DNA from: CAYLMM01 sp964646035
GTDB lineage: Bacteria > Krumholzibacteriota > Krumholzibacteriia > LZORAL124-64-63
Reading direction: 5' to 3'
Length of the DNA: 23,119 nt
Assembly: GCA_964646035.1 (NCBI GenBank)
Contig: CAZYDJ010000021.1
Span: forward strand, 1 to 23,119
In this document: piece after piece, positions 1 to 7,337 of the stretch
Position numbering within the stretch: the stretch's first letter is position 1
How the letters are laid out: each line of letters starts with the position of its first letter
Program-made: the position numbers and the translations under genes
The notes under the pieces: model-generated
The model's database searches: none
Seen by the model: the letters and a program-made list of their open reading frames with translations, nothing else
What the model was told of the DNA's origin: nothing

Positions 1-1
1 T

Positions 2-1250
2 GGCGAAGTGGCCCGGGAGTTCGCGGCGGCGCCGCCGACGTTCAGTCAGCAGGGCGGATCCGTCGATCGGGGGCACGCCCTCGAAATAGCCGCGTCATCC
101 GGAAGGATCTATTATACCTTGGATGGGTCGGACCCCCGCTCGCTCGATACAGCCACCGCGCCGGTATGGACTACCGTTTTGGTTGCCGAGAATGCGCCCA
201 AACGCGTGCGCGTTCCGGCTCGTTCGGCCGAGGAGGCCTGGCAGGGCGGGGCTGCGTTCGATGATTCGGCCTGGATGCTCGCCGCCGCGGGGTATGAGGA
301 TTTCATCACGCTGGATGTAGAGGCGCAGATGTACGGCCGGCAGAGTAGTTGCCATCTGCGCATCCCGTTTAACCTCTCAGAGCCTGCGCAGAGCTTTGCT
401 AGGGTGACGTTGCGCGTTCGCTATGATGACGGTTTTGTCGCCTATCTCAACGGTGTGGAGATTGCCCGGCGCAACATCGTCGGCACACCCTCCTGGGATG
501 CCAGTGCCGACGATTTGCATGATGATGTGGATGCCGTGAGTTTCGAGCTGTTTGAGATTCCCGATTTCCAGGCCGTGTTGCAGAGAGGCCAGAACATCCT
601 TGCCATCCACGGCCTGAACGCGTCTTCCTCCAGTTCCGATTTCCTGATCTCAGCCGATCTGATCGCCACGGTGGCCGCTGTGGACGAGACGACCACCGAC
701 GATGTCGTGGCCAGTGTGGTCGCCGCGTTCGCCGNNNNNNNNNNATCCTGAGCCACAGCACGCAGGTCAAGGCGCGGGCCTTGATCGGGACCACCTGGAG
801 CGCGCTGAACGAGGCGACGTTCGCCGTCGGGCCGGTGGCCGAGAGTCTGCGGGTCAGCGAACTGATGTACCATCCAGCCGAGACGGGCAGCCCCGACGAT
901 CCTAACACCGAGTACGTCGAGTTGGTCAATATTGGGAGCGAAACGATCGATTTGAACCTCGTCAAGTTTACGGACGGGATCGAGTTTGTCTTTCCTCGCG
1001 TCGAGTTGGCGCCGGGCGGCCACGTTCTGGTGGTCAAGGACGTCACGGCTTTCGAGGCGAAATACGGCTCGGGTCTGCTCATCGCGGGGCAGTACACCGG
1101 CAGTCTCAACAATGGCGGCGAACGGCTCGGCTTGCATGACGCCGCCGGTGCGATCATCCACGACTTCTCTTATCGAGACGATTGGCATGATGGGACCGAC
1201 GGAGACGGTTTTTCCTTGACGATCGTCGATCCGGCCGCTACACCGGTCGA
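2..1250 (+). CDS. Secreted lamin-tail-domain (LTD) / CotH-type surface protein, internal fragment
   Basis: The reading frame is open from base 2, so the true start lies upstream of the window. Bases 8-170 encode the first half of a chitobiase/beta-hexosaminidase C-terminal-like fold (IYYTLDGSDPR). An inserted beta-sandwich follows, with FDDSAW, VRYDDGFVAYLNGVEIARRN and ILAIHGLN...SDFLIS. After the N gap the fold resumes (LSHSTQVKARAL, WSALNEATFAV) and leads into an LTD domain (ISELMYHP-like region, NTEYVELVNIG, LAPGGHVLVVKD, GSLNNGGERLGL). The frame changes across the gap, as expected for a gap of unknown size. Family resemblance ends at DGFSLTIVDPAAT (about base 1242). The next residues, up to a chance TAG at 1306-1308, are antisense of relA. 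Such proteins are large, exported and common in Planctomycetota; the exact function is unknown. By eye the codon use is less GC-rich than the rest of the window. Confidence 0.75.
735..744. other. Assembly gap (10 N) inside the LTD protein gene
   Basis: Ten Ns at 735-744. The frame before the gap (phase of base 2) differs from that after it (phase of base 745). The missing stretch falls where family members have the short linker and YTGPI-like strand before LSxST. I saw no shared sequence on the two sides, so unlike the hrcA gap this one may be truly missing sequence. Confidence 0.95.
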
Positions 1251-1262
1251 GGTGATCCGGTC
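1235..1262. other. Abrupt junction between the LTD-protein fragment and truncated relA
   Basis: Two unrelated genes on opposite strands both lose recognisable homology within about 20 bases. The plus-strand protein leaves its family pattern after base ~1242, and minus-strand relA leaves its pattern after the Asp-Arg codons at 1257-1262, where a Phe-(Lys/Asp)-Asp-Tyr-Ile continuation is expected. The 7-mer gatccgg occurs at 1228-1234 and 1254-1260, flanking the interval. There is no stop codon, terminator or intergenic spacer of the sort expected between two intact convergent genes. Confidence 0.75.
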
Positions 1263-2168
1263 CTGCAGCGGGGTGAAGAGGCTGTGCACTATTCCCAGGG
1301 CGTGGTAGCAGCCGACCTTCGAGTCCACGAGCACCCGCAGCGCGAGCAGATCGTAGACCCGGTCCAGCTCGATGTTCTGATCCCGCATCTTACGGTAGAT
1401 GGAATAGAAATGCTTGGGCCGCCCCTTGATCTCGGCCTTGAGGCCGGCGTTCTCCAGGGCCGCCGCCAGCGGGTTGCGCACCTCGTCGATCAGGTGTTCC
1501 CGTTCGGCGCGCGTCTGTTGGATCCCCGACTCGACCGCGAAGTAGCGCTCGGGCAGCAGCACCTTGAAAGATCGGTCCTCCAGCTCCCACTTGATCCGCG
1601 CCAAACCGAAGCGATGGGCCAACTGGGCGTAGACATCCATCGTCTCCTGCGCCATTCCCCGCTGGCGGCCCTCGGGAAGATACTGGATCGTGCGCATGTT
1701 GTGCAGCCGGTCGGCCAGCTTGATCAACACCGTGCGGGGATCCTTGGCGATCGACAGCACCAGCTTGCGGTAGTTCTCGGCGCGGCGGGTCTCGGGGTTA
1801 TGCGAACTGATCTCGCTGATCTTGGTCACGCCGTCGACCATGGCCGCGACGTCGGCGCCGAACTTCTCGGCCACCTCCGCCAACTCGACCGGAGTGTCCT
1901 CGACCACGTCGTGCAGCAGGCCGGCGATCAGCGTGTCGTCGTCGAGCCGCAGGTCGGCCAGGGTGTCGGCGGTGGTCAGGGCGTGGACGAAATAGGGCTC
2001 GCCGCTGAGCCGCTTCTGATCGCCGTGCGATTCGACGCCCAGGCGGTAGGCGTCCCACAGGCGCACCTCGTCGCTGCCGGGGTTGTACTCTTTCGCCTTG
2101 GCGATGATGCTGGCCATCATGACCTGGAGATCCTGCTCCCGGGCCTGGTGGCTGAGATGTTCACTCAT
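1257..2168 (-). CDS. relA: (p)ppGpp synthetase/hydrolase, RelA/SpoT family, 3'-truncated
   Basis: About 304 N-terminal residues of a bifunctional Rel protein, normally about 700-750 residues. The HD hydrolase domain is complete: residues ~40-190 include YFVHALTTADTLADL, LIAGLLHDVVEDT and LIKLADRLHNMRTI. The synthetase domain begins (RPKHFYSIYRKM, DRVYDLLALRVLVDS) but breaks off after HSLFTPLQDR, before the YQSLHT-type catalytic region, so TGS and ACT domains are absent. The ATG at 2166-2168 overlaps the recJ stop as ATGA, with an AGAG-type ribosome site inside recJ, implying translational coupling. It would make and degrade the stringent-response alarmone. The intact HD motifs suggest a bifunctional Rel, but the name SpoT is equally fair. 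The truncation coincides with the chimeric junction, so I read it as an assembly effect and not a natural short hydrolase. Confidence 0.9.
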
Positions 2169-4084
2169 GGCTCTTCCGAGGGCTTGATGTCTATCAACTG
2201 CTGCTGCACCGGATCGACCGCTGCGCCGCTGCGGGGCCTCCACGTATTCGGGGAGACCCGGAACAATATATCCCAGCGCCGGTCGAGCAGATCACGATTT
2301 CCGCCTGCGCAGCCGGCGGCCAGGCCGCGCCAGGCGTCCCCGGCTCCGAAACAGATGAATTCCCGGGCCAGGGCCGGGGGGCCGGCGCAGGCGGCGCGGG
2401 ACGGGCCGGCGAAGGAGAACCGCAGATGTTGGCCGCCGGCGCCCAGGACGGCCGGCAGCCGCGAGAGACGCAGTCCGTCGCAACGGAACAGCGGGGTGCG
2501 GTTGCCCTCGCCGAAGGGTTCCATCTGGCTGACCTCCAGGGTCAGCCGGGAAACATCATCGAGAGACATCCCGGACAAGGGCAGATTCATGTCGTAGACC
2601 TCGTCCACCCGCGCCGCCTCGCCCCCGAAAGCCAAGGCTGCGAGAAAAGCCTCGCGGAACGCGTCGAGGTCGGACGTGAGCAGGGTCGCTCCCGCCGCCT
2701 GAGCGTGTCCCCCGTGGCGGATGAGCAATCCCGCACAACGATCGAGAGCCTGTTTCAGATCGACTCCGGGCACGCTGCGGGCCGATCCGCGGGCCTCGCG
2801 ACCCTCCTCGGCGAAGAGGATGGCCGGTACGTTGAACATCTCGACCAGCCGGGCCGCGCTGATGCCGATGACCCCCCGATGCCAATCCGCGGAGGACAGG
2901 ACCAGACCGCGGTCGCCGCGATCGATGAACGGGGCCGCCTTGGCCGCCGCGTCCTCCTTGACCCGGAGGTCGGCCTCCTTGCGCCGCTCGTTGGTCGTAT
3001 CCGCGGAGTGGGCCAGATCGCGGGCGCGGGCCGGATCCCGGGTGGTCAGCAGTTCGAGAGCCGTGCGCACGTCGCCGACGCGTCCGCAGGCGTTCAGGCG
3101 CGGCGCCACCTGATAGGCGAGACTGCTCGCCGTCAGGGGGAAACCCCGGTCCAGGCCGGACACCGAGAAGAGGGCCGCCAGTCCCGGCCGCAACCGGGAG
3201 AAATCATTCATCCGCTGCAGACCCTTGAGAACCAGGGTGCGGTTCTCGCCCGTCAGGGACATCTGGTCGGCGATCAGCCCCAGAGCCGCCAGTTCGACCA
3301 CCGACGAGCAGAAATCAGCGGGCAGACAACCCGGTTCCACCAGGGAAAGAGCCTGGGCGAATTTGAAGGCCACTCCCACGCCGCAGAGATCCGGATTCGG
3401 ATAGCGGTTCCCCTCGCGACAGGGATTGACCAGGGCCGTCGCTCCGGCGGGACGCTCTGCGAAAAGGTGATGGTCGAGCACGACCACGTCCATACCCAGT
3501 TCACACGCCCGGGCTATCTCCTGCGCGGCCGCCGAACCGGTGTCGACGGTGATCAGCAGATCCACACCCGCAGCGGCCCACTCATCGAGCTTGCGGACCG
3601 CGACGCCGTAGCCGTCGGCCCGGTCGGGCACGAAGGTCTCGACCAGCACGGGCGAGGATCCGTCGACCTTCAATCCGGTGCAGATCTCGGCCAAAAGGGC
3701 GGCGCCGGTCATGCCGTCGACGTCGAAATCGCCGTGGATGGCCACGCTCTCTCCGCCCGCAGCGGCCGCAAGCAGCCTGCGGACGGCGGCGTCCATCTCG
3801 TCCAGCAGCATGGGATCATGCAGGTGGGAATCGGAGGGGAAGAAGAAACGGTCCAGATCGGAGGCGTCGGTCAACCCGCGGGCGGCAAGCAGCTTGAGCA
3901 GACGATCAGAAACCGGCCGGGCCAGTTCCAGGCCGTTTTTCATTTCCGAGACGACGCGTTGATCGGGATGAGCCGACTCGACCCAGAAGCGGCCGGTGAA
4001 AACGCCGGCTGTCCCGGTCTGCTCGCGATCACGGTCGTCGGGTTCGCCCGCTGCGGCGAAGCCGATCTCCAGTTGCAAGGCCAC
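2165..4084 (-). CDS. recJ: Single-stranded-DNA-specific 5'-3' exonuclease RecJ
   Basis: Degrades single-stranded DNA 5' to 3' in recombination and mismatch/base-excision repair. 639 residues from a GTG start. DHH-domain motifs in order: HGDFDVDGMTG (~118-127), ITVDTG (~178-183), LDHH (~203-206), NP (~220), GVGVAFKF (~235-242) and ALGLIADQMSLTGENR (~267-282). Then follow APRLNACGRVGD (~327-338), WHRGVIGISAARL (~401-413), the DHHA1 signature GGHAQAAG (~458-465) and an OB-like C-terminus (MEPFGEGNRTPLF). The start is not certain: the GTG at 4082-4084 has a GGAG directly against it with little spacing, but homology (RFWVESA, ~32) requires a start near here. The stop overlaps relA. The recJ-relA adjacency is known from Firmicutes, where apt lies between them; apt is absent here. 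Confidence 0.95.
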   Translation of the reverse strand: MALQLEIGFAAAGEPDDRDREQTGTAGVFTGRFWVESAHPDQRVVSEMKNGLELARPVSDRLLKLLAARGLTDASDLDRFFFPSDSHLHDPMLLDEMDAAVRRLLAAAAGGESVAIHGDFDVDGMTGAALLAEICTGLKVDGSSPVLVETFVPDRADGYGVAVRKLDEWAAAGVDLLITVDTGSAAAQEIARACELGMDVVVLDHHLFAERPAGATALVNPCREGNRYPNPDLCGVGVAFKFAQALSLVEPGCLPADFCSSVVELAALGLIADQMSLTGENRTLVLKGLQRMNDFSRLRPGLAALFSVSGLDRGFPLTASSLAYQVAPRLNACGRVGDVRTALELLTTRDPARARDLAHSADTTNERRKEADLRVKEDAAAKAAPFIDRGDRGLVLSSADWHRGVIGISAARLVEMFNVPAILFAEEGREARGSARSVPGVDLKQALDRCAGLLIRHGGHAQAAGATLLTSDLDAFREAFLAALAFGGEAARVDEVYDMNLPLSGMSLDDVSRLTLEVSQMEPFGEGNRTPLFRCDGLRLSRLPAVLGAGGQHLRFSFAGPSRAACAGPPALAREFICFGAGDAWRGLAAGCAGGNRDLLDRRWDILFRVSPNTWRPRSGAAVDPVQQQLIDIKPSEEP

Positions 4085-4190
4085 CTCCAGCGGCGTGACG
4101 GGATGTCTCTGATAATGGCCCGCCCCCGAACCGGCTCGGCCTCCGTCTGGGACGGGCCGCTACGGCCGGGGGCGTGGAAACCAGGGACGT

Positions 4191-4548
4191 GGGAAGTTGG
4201 TCGTAAGCCGAGTTCTGTTGCCGCTGAGCGGCGACGACCATGTATCTGGGACCGACGTTGCCGCCGGCCTCATGCGACCTACCCGGGAGTCATGATGAGG
4301 CGGGCTACCTCGTCCTCCTCTATTCGGTCTTGCTCCAGGTGGGGTTTACCATGCGACCGCTGTCACCAGCAGCCCGGTGAGCTCTTACCTCACCATTTCA
4401 CCCTTACCGCGGCCGAAGCCGAGGCGGTATATTTTCTGTGGCACTTTCCGTGGGATCACTCCCCCTGGGCGTTACCCAGCACCCTGCCCTGCGGAGCTCG
4501 GACTTTCCTCGAACCCTCGCGGGCCCGCGGTCGTCTCTCCAGCTTCCC
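4191..4548 (-). ncRNA. rnpB: RNase P RNA, bacterial type A
   Basis: Catalytic RNA of RNase P, which matures tRNA 5' ends. On the minus strand the conserved 5' core GAGGAAAGTCCGAGCTC lies near 4500-4516, and the conserved 3' core AGAACTCGGCTTACGACC near 4200-4220. The ends pair as helix P1: GGGAAGCTGG (4539-4548) with CCAACTTCCC (4191-4200), one mismatch. Internal segments typical of type A are present, such as the GGTGAGGTAAGAGCTCACC hairpin around 4376-4395. Length is about 358 nt, normal for the class. The ends are set from P1 and may be off by a few bases. A promoter lies directly upstream. I see no T-rich terminator downstream, only a 5-bp hairpin at 4155-4167 without a T run. The gap of about 106 bases to recJ holds nothing else recognisable. 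Confidence 0.95.
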
Positions 4549-4554
4549 AGCCCC

Positions 4555-4583
4555 ATGATAGGACCAGCGGATCCAGTTGTCAT
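4555..4583 (-). promoter_or_regulatory. Sigma-70 type promoter of rnpB
   Basis: Minus-strand ATGACA (4578-4583, 5/6 to TTGACA), 17-base spacer, TATCAT (4555-4560, 5/6 to TATAAT). The predicted transcript start falls within a few bases of the P1 helix of RNase P RNA. The -35 box touches the rnhA stop codon. The discriminator is G-rich (GGGGCT), typical of stable-RNA promoters under stringent control; the control itself is inference. Confidence 0.75.
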
Positions 4584-5272
4584 CATTTTCGATCAGTATC
4601 GCCTTCTCGCGGCAGCAGACCGTCGAGGGCCGCGTTGGCCAGTCCGTCGGCTACGCCGTTGCGCTCGCGGCGGACGTGGCGGACCTCGAACGAAGACAGG
4701 CGTCGGGACAACTGGATGATCTGACGATAGAACGGCAGCAGATCCTGGCTCTTGACCCGGTATTGACCGGTCAACTGCCGCGCGACAAGCTCGCTGTCCA
4801 GGTTCAGGACGATCTTCTTGACCTTCCAGCCGTCGACCAGCTCCATCGCCCTGAGCACCGCCCGGTACTCGGCCACGTTGTTGGTGGCCTTGCCGATGGC
4901 CTCGCAGTGGACGCAGAGATGCGGGCCGTCGTGCTGGGCGAACAGAACTCCCAGCGCGGCCGGACCGGGATTGCCGCGACTGGCGCCGTCGGTCCAGATC
5001 TCGATCACCCGGCTGCCCTTGGCCGGCAACGGGCTCTGCTCGATATCGGCCGCCCAGGGCAGATCCATCCAGTCCTCGTCGCCGCTGGGCTTGGCGGCCT
5101 TGGGCTCGGGAACGGCGTTGGGCGCGTCCAGATCGCGACGCCACTGGCGCAGTCTGCGGCGCAGGTCGCCCGTGGTCAGGCCGCATTCCCGCGCCAGCGA
5201 GCGCAGGTTGTCGCTCTTCTCCATCGCGAGAAGAAGTTCCGCCAGGGACTCGGGCTTGCCGGACGAATTCAT
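4583..5272 (-). CDS. rnhA: Ribonuclease HI family protein with N-terminal HTH-like extension
   Basis: Cleaves the RNA strand of RNA-DNA hybrids. 229 residues against about 150 for plain RNase HI. The C-terminal RNase H fold (~88-220) carries all four acidic residues: D95 in WTDGASRGNPGPA, E135 in NNVAEYRAVL, D159 in LNLDSELVARQL and D209 in NGVADGLANAALD, plus H199 in the catalytic-loop region. Residues ~15-50 (NLRSLARECGLTTGDLRRRLRQW) look like a small helix-turn-helix, joined by a Pro/Ala-rich linker. Similar N-terminal extensions occur in 'reverse-transcriptase-like' RNase HI proteins of several phyla. The ATG at 5270-5272 has a GGGAG site 6-8 bases upstream. That site sits immediately after the U-tract of the tRNA terminator, so expression needs read-through or an unseen promoter. 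Confidence 0.9.
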   Translation of the reverse strand: MNSSGKPESLAELLLAMEKSDNLRSLARECGLTTGDLRRRLRQWRRDLDAPNAVPEPKAAKPSGDEDWMDLPWAADIEQSPLPAKGSRVIEIWTDGASRGNPGPAALGVLFAQHDGPHLCVHCEAIGKATNNVAEYRAVLRAMELVDGWKVKKIVLNLDSELVARQLTGQYRVKSQDLLPFYRQIIQLSRRLSSFEVRHVRRERNGVADGLANAALDGLLPREGDTDRK

Positions 5273-5284
5273 CGAATCGCTCCC

Positions 5285-5310
5285 AAAAAGAAAGGGTGCC
5301 GGGGCACCCT
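5285..5310 (-). terminator. Intrinsic terminator after the tRNA pair
   Basis: On the minus strand GGGTGCC pairs with GGCACCC (5294-5300 with 5303-5309), followed by TTTCTTTTT (5285-5293). It lies 38 bases beyond the CCA end of tRNA-Val and 13 bases before the rnhA start codon. The T-run is only on the minus-strand side, which gives the direction. Confidence 0.85.
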
Positions 5311-5347
5311 CTGGGATAGTCGTCCCCTGGGGCGGGGGCGTGGTTGA

Positions 5348-5424
5348 TGGTGGGCGATACTGGACTCGAACCAGTGACCTCTCGCGTGTGAGGCGAGCGC
5401 TCTAGCCAGCTGAGCTAATCGCCC
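5348..5424 (-). tRNA. tRNA-Val (CAC)
   Basis: Complete cloverleaf on the minus strand: acceptor GGGCGAT/ATCGCCC, D-arm with GCTCAGCTGGCTAGAGC, anticodon stem CTCGC/GCGAG around loop CTCACAC (anticodon CAC), T-arm with TTCGAGT, discriminator A and an encoded CCA (5348-5350). It follows tRNA-Ile2 after 16 bases in the same transcript. Confidence 0.95.
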
Positions 5425-5440
5425 GTCAGCCTGTTCTACC

Positions 5441-5516
5441 TGGTGGGCCCACTAGGACTTGAACCTAGGACCAACCGGTTATGAGCCGGTCGCTCTAACC
5501 ACTGAGCTATGGGCCC
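5441..5516 (-). tRNA. tRNA-Ile2 (CAU; probably lysidine-modified), alternatively tRNA-Met
   Basis: Complete cloverleaf on the minus strand: acceptor GGGCCCA/TGGGCCC, anticodon stem ACCGG/CCGGT around loop CTCATAA (anticodon CAT), T-loop TTCAAGT, discriminator A, encoded CCA. A CAT anticodon can be initiator Met, elongator Met or Ile2. The CTCATAA loop, the TTGGTCC variable region and the overall match to bacterial Ile2 favour Ile2, in which TilS converts C34 to lysidine to read AUA. The acceptor starts with a normal G-C pair, which argues against initiator Met. Confidence 0.85.
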
Positions 5517-5534
5517 AAAAATCCGGAGAGGGGG

Positions 5535-5563
5535 ACAATAACCCCTGCCATTGCACAGGTCAA
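5535..5563 (-). promoter_or_regulatory. Sigma-70 type promoter of the tRNA-Ile2/tRNA-Val operon
   Basis: Minus-strand TTGACC (5558-5563, 5/6), 17-base spacer, TATTGT (5535-5540, 4/6), then a C-rich discriminator and 18 bases to the first tRNA base. It lies just below the rpoD stop codon (5567-5569), so the tRNAs do not depend on rpoD read-through. Confidence 0.75.
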
Positions 5564-5566
5564 ATC

Positions 5567-7219
5567 CTAAACGATCTCGGTGTATCCCTTGAGTTTCCGC
5601 GATCGGCTCGGGTGGCGCAGCTTGCGCAGCGCCTTGGCTTCGATCTGCCGGACCCGCTCGCGGGTGACCTTGAATATCGTGCCTACCTCTTCGAGCGTCC
5701 GCGGCGTACCGTCGCCGAGTCCGAAGCGCAGGCGGATGACCTTTTCCTCCCGTCGGGACAGCGTGCTGAGCACCCGGTGGAGCTGATCCTTCAACATCGC
5801 GTGAGCAGCGACGTGGGCCGGGGAATGGGCTCCGGTATCGGGCAGGAAATCGCTCAGATTGCTGTCCTCGTCCTCGCCGATCGGACGGTCGAGGGAGACC
5901 GGCTCCATGCTGGCCTTGAGCACCCCGTTGACCTTCTCGGCCGGCATCTCGAGCCGCATCGCGATCTCCTCGGCGCTGGGATCACGGCCGAGTTCCTGGA
6001 CCAGTTGGCGCTGGGCGCGGTTCACCTTGTTGATCGCCTCGATCATGTGGACGGGCACGCGGATGGTGCGGGCCTGATCGGCGATCGCCCTGGTGATGGC
6101 CTGGCGGATCCACCAGGTGGCGTAGGTCGAGAACTTGTAGCCCTTGCGGTAGTCGAACTTCTCGACCGCGCGCATCAGGCCGCTGTTGCCCTCCTGGATC
6201 AGATCGAGGAATTCGAGGCCGCGGTTGGTATAGCGCTTGGCGATCGAGATCACCAGCCGGACGTTGGCCTCGATCATCTCCTTCTGGGCGCTGGCGACCT
6301 CCTGGCGTCCCGTCGTGATCTCGCCGGAGATGCGGGCCAGATGGGGAGACTTCAGGCCGGACTCGCGCTCGACCTCGCCGATCTGCTTGCGCAGTCCCCT
6401 GATGATCCCCTGGTTCTGGCCGTCGGACGCGGCCTGCTCCTTGGCGATCCGCTCGTTGAGTCCCGAGACCTTCTGGTGGACCAGGATCAGGCGGTTGGAG
6501 AGATGCTCCAGCTGGTTCGGCGAGAGGTTGAGTTCCTGGAAGGTCTCGAGGATCTTCCGTTCCCGCGACTGGACCATCCGCGTCAGCGTCGCGGCGCGAG
6601 TGCTGTTGCGGCATTTCTTCTGCTCTTCGCGCTGGGACACGATCTCCTTCTGCCATTTCTCGATATGATCGACCGCGCGGAGGATCCTCTTGCCCTCCTG
6701 GCGCGGGGAATGATGGACGTTCCAGGTGCTGCTGTCGTGCTGCACGACATCGTCGACCAGGATGTTTTCCGAGACGAGCTGGTTCGCGATCTGCTTCAGT
6801 TCGCGCAAAGTCAGCGGAGAACGCACGGTGGCCCGCAGAACCGACAGCCAGCCCTCCTCCATGCGCACCGCGAGCTCCACTTCGCCCTGCCGGGTCAGCA
6901 GCGGGACGCGCCCCATCTCGCGCAGGTACATCCGCACCGGGTCGTCGTACCGCACGGTGCTGCGCTGGGCCTTGCGGACCTGGACAGCCTTCTTGCGGAC
7001 CGTCTCGCGCTCCGCCGAACGCTTGCGCTCGGCGTCGGCCGTGGTGTCGAAGAATTCGATTTTGATCTCGGAAAGCTTCTCGTAGATCCGGTCGAGGAAG
7101 TCGATTTCGAAATCTTCCCCGATCAGTTCGTTGATCTGCTCGTTGAGAATATAACCGCCGTTGTCACTGGCGATCTTGCGGACTTCATCAAGGATGCTGT
7201 CGAGCTTGACGTTGGACAT
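5567..7219 (-). CDS. rpoD: Primary sigma factor RpoD (sigma-70/SigA)
   Basis: Housekeeping sigma subunit that directs RNA polymerase to -35/-10 promoters. 550 residues from the ATG at 7217-7219 (AAGGAG 12 bases upstream); an in-frame upstream extension lacks homology. Region 1.1-like N-terminus (1-55), region 1.2 (DDPVRMYLREMG, ~92-103), a charged, helical non-conserved region (~130-300), region 2 (~315-390, with LDLIQEGNSGLMRAVEKFDY and FSTYATWWIRQAITRAIADQ), region 3 (~390-465) and region 4 with its HTH (RTLEEVGTIFKVTRERVRQIEAKALRKLRHP, ~507-537). Regions 1.1 and 4 mark it as a group 1 factor. It follows dnaG after 118 bases, as in the macromolecular-synthesis operon. That spacer holds a GC hairpin (7308-7323) but no clear promoter. 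Confidence 0.97.
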   Translation of the reverse strand: MSNVKLDSILDEVRKIASDNGGYILNEQINELIGEDFEIDFLDRIYEKLSEIKIEFFDTTADAERKRSAERETVRKKAVQVRKAQRSTVRYDDPVRMYLREMGRVPLLTRQGEVELAVRMEEGWLSVLRATVRSPLTLRELKQIANQLVSENILVDDVVQHDSSTWNVHHSPRQEGKRILRAVDHIEKWQKEIVSQREEQKKCRNSTRAATLTRMVQSRERKILETFQELNLSPNQLEHLSNRLILVHQKVSGLNERIAKEQAASDGQNQGIIRGLRKQIGEVERESGLKSPHLARISGEITTGRQEVASAQKEMIEANVRLVISIAKRYTNRGLEFLDLIQEGNSGLMRAVEKFDYRKGYKFSTYATWWIRQAITRAIADQARTIRVPVHMIEAINKVNRAQRQLVQELGRDPSAEEIAMRLEMPAEKVNGVLKASMEPVSLDRPIGEDEDSNLSDFLPDTGAHSPAHVAAHAMLKDQLHRVLSTLSRREEKVIRLRFGLGDGTPRTLEEVGTIFKVTRERVRQIEAKALRKLRHPSRSRKLKGYTEIV

Positions 7220-7307
7220 CAGCCTGCACCGCTCCTTCGTCCCCGGTATATTCCGCCGGCGGCCACGACCGGGTATCCGGTCCGCCGACGTGACTCCCAC
7301 CGATGCG

Positions 7308-7323
7308 CCGGCCGCACGGCCGG
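7308..7323 (-). other. GC-rich hairpin in the dnaG-rpoD spacer
   Basis: Perfect inverted repeat CCGGCC/GGCCGG with a 4-base loop, 15 bases after the dnaG stop. There is no following T-run, so it is not a standard intrinsic terminator. It could shape processing or stability of a dnaG-rpoD transcript, or be incidental in GC-rich DNA. Confidence 0.3.
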
Positions 7324-7337
7324 GACATCGCGCCCCC

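Noticed and set aside
1250..1308. C-terminal extension of the LTD protein up to the TAG at 1306-1308
   Set aside because: These codons are the complement of relA and the stop is accidental; not a natural C-terminus.
1284..2597. Plus-strand open frame antisense to relA and the 3' end of recJ
   Set aside because: Shadow frame; the minus strand shows HD and synthetase motifs.
4155..4167. Hairpin downstream of rnpB considered as a terminator
   Set aside because: Stem of only 5 bp and no T-run on the minus strand.
2426..4558. Plus-strand open frame of ~710 codons antisense to recJ and running into rnpB
   Set aside because: A GC-rich shadow: it covers the conserved recJ reading frame and the RNase P RNA, and its protein has no recognisable domain.
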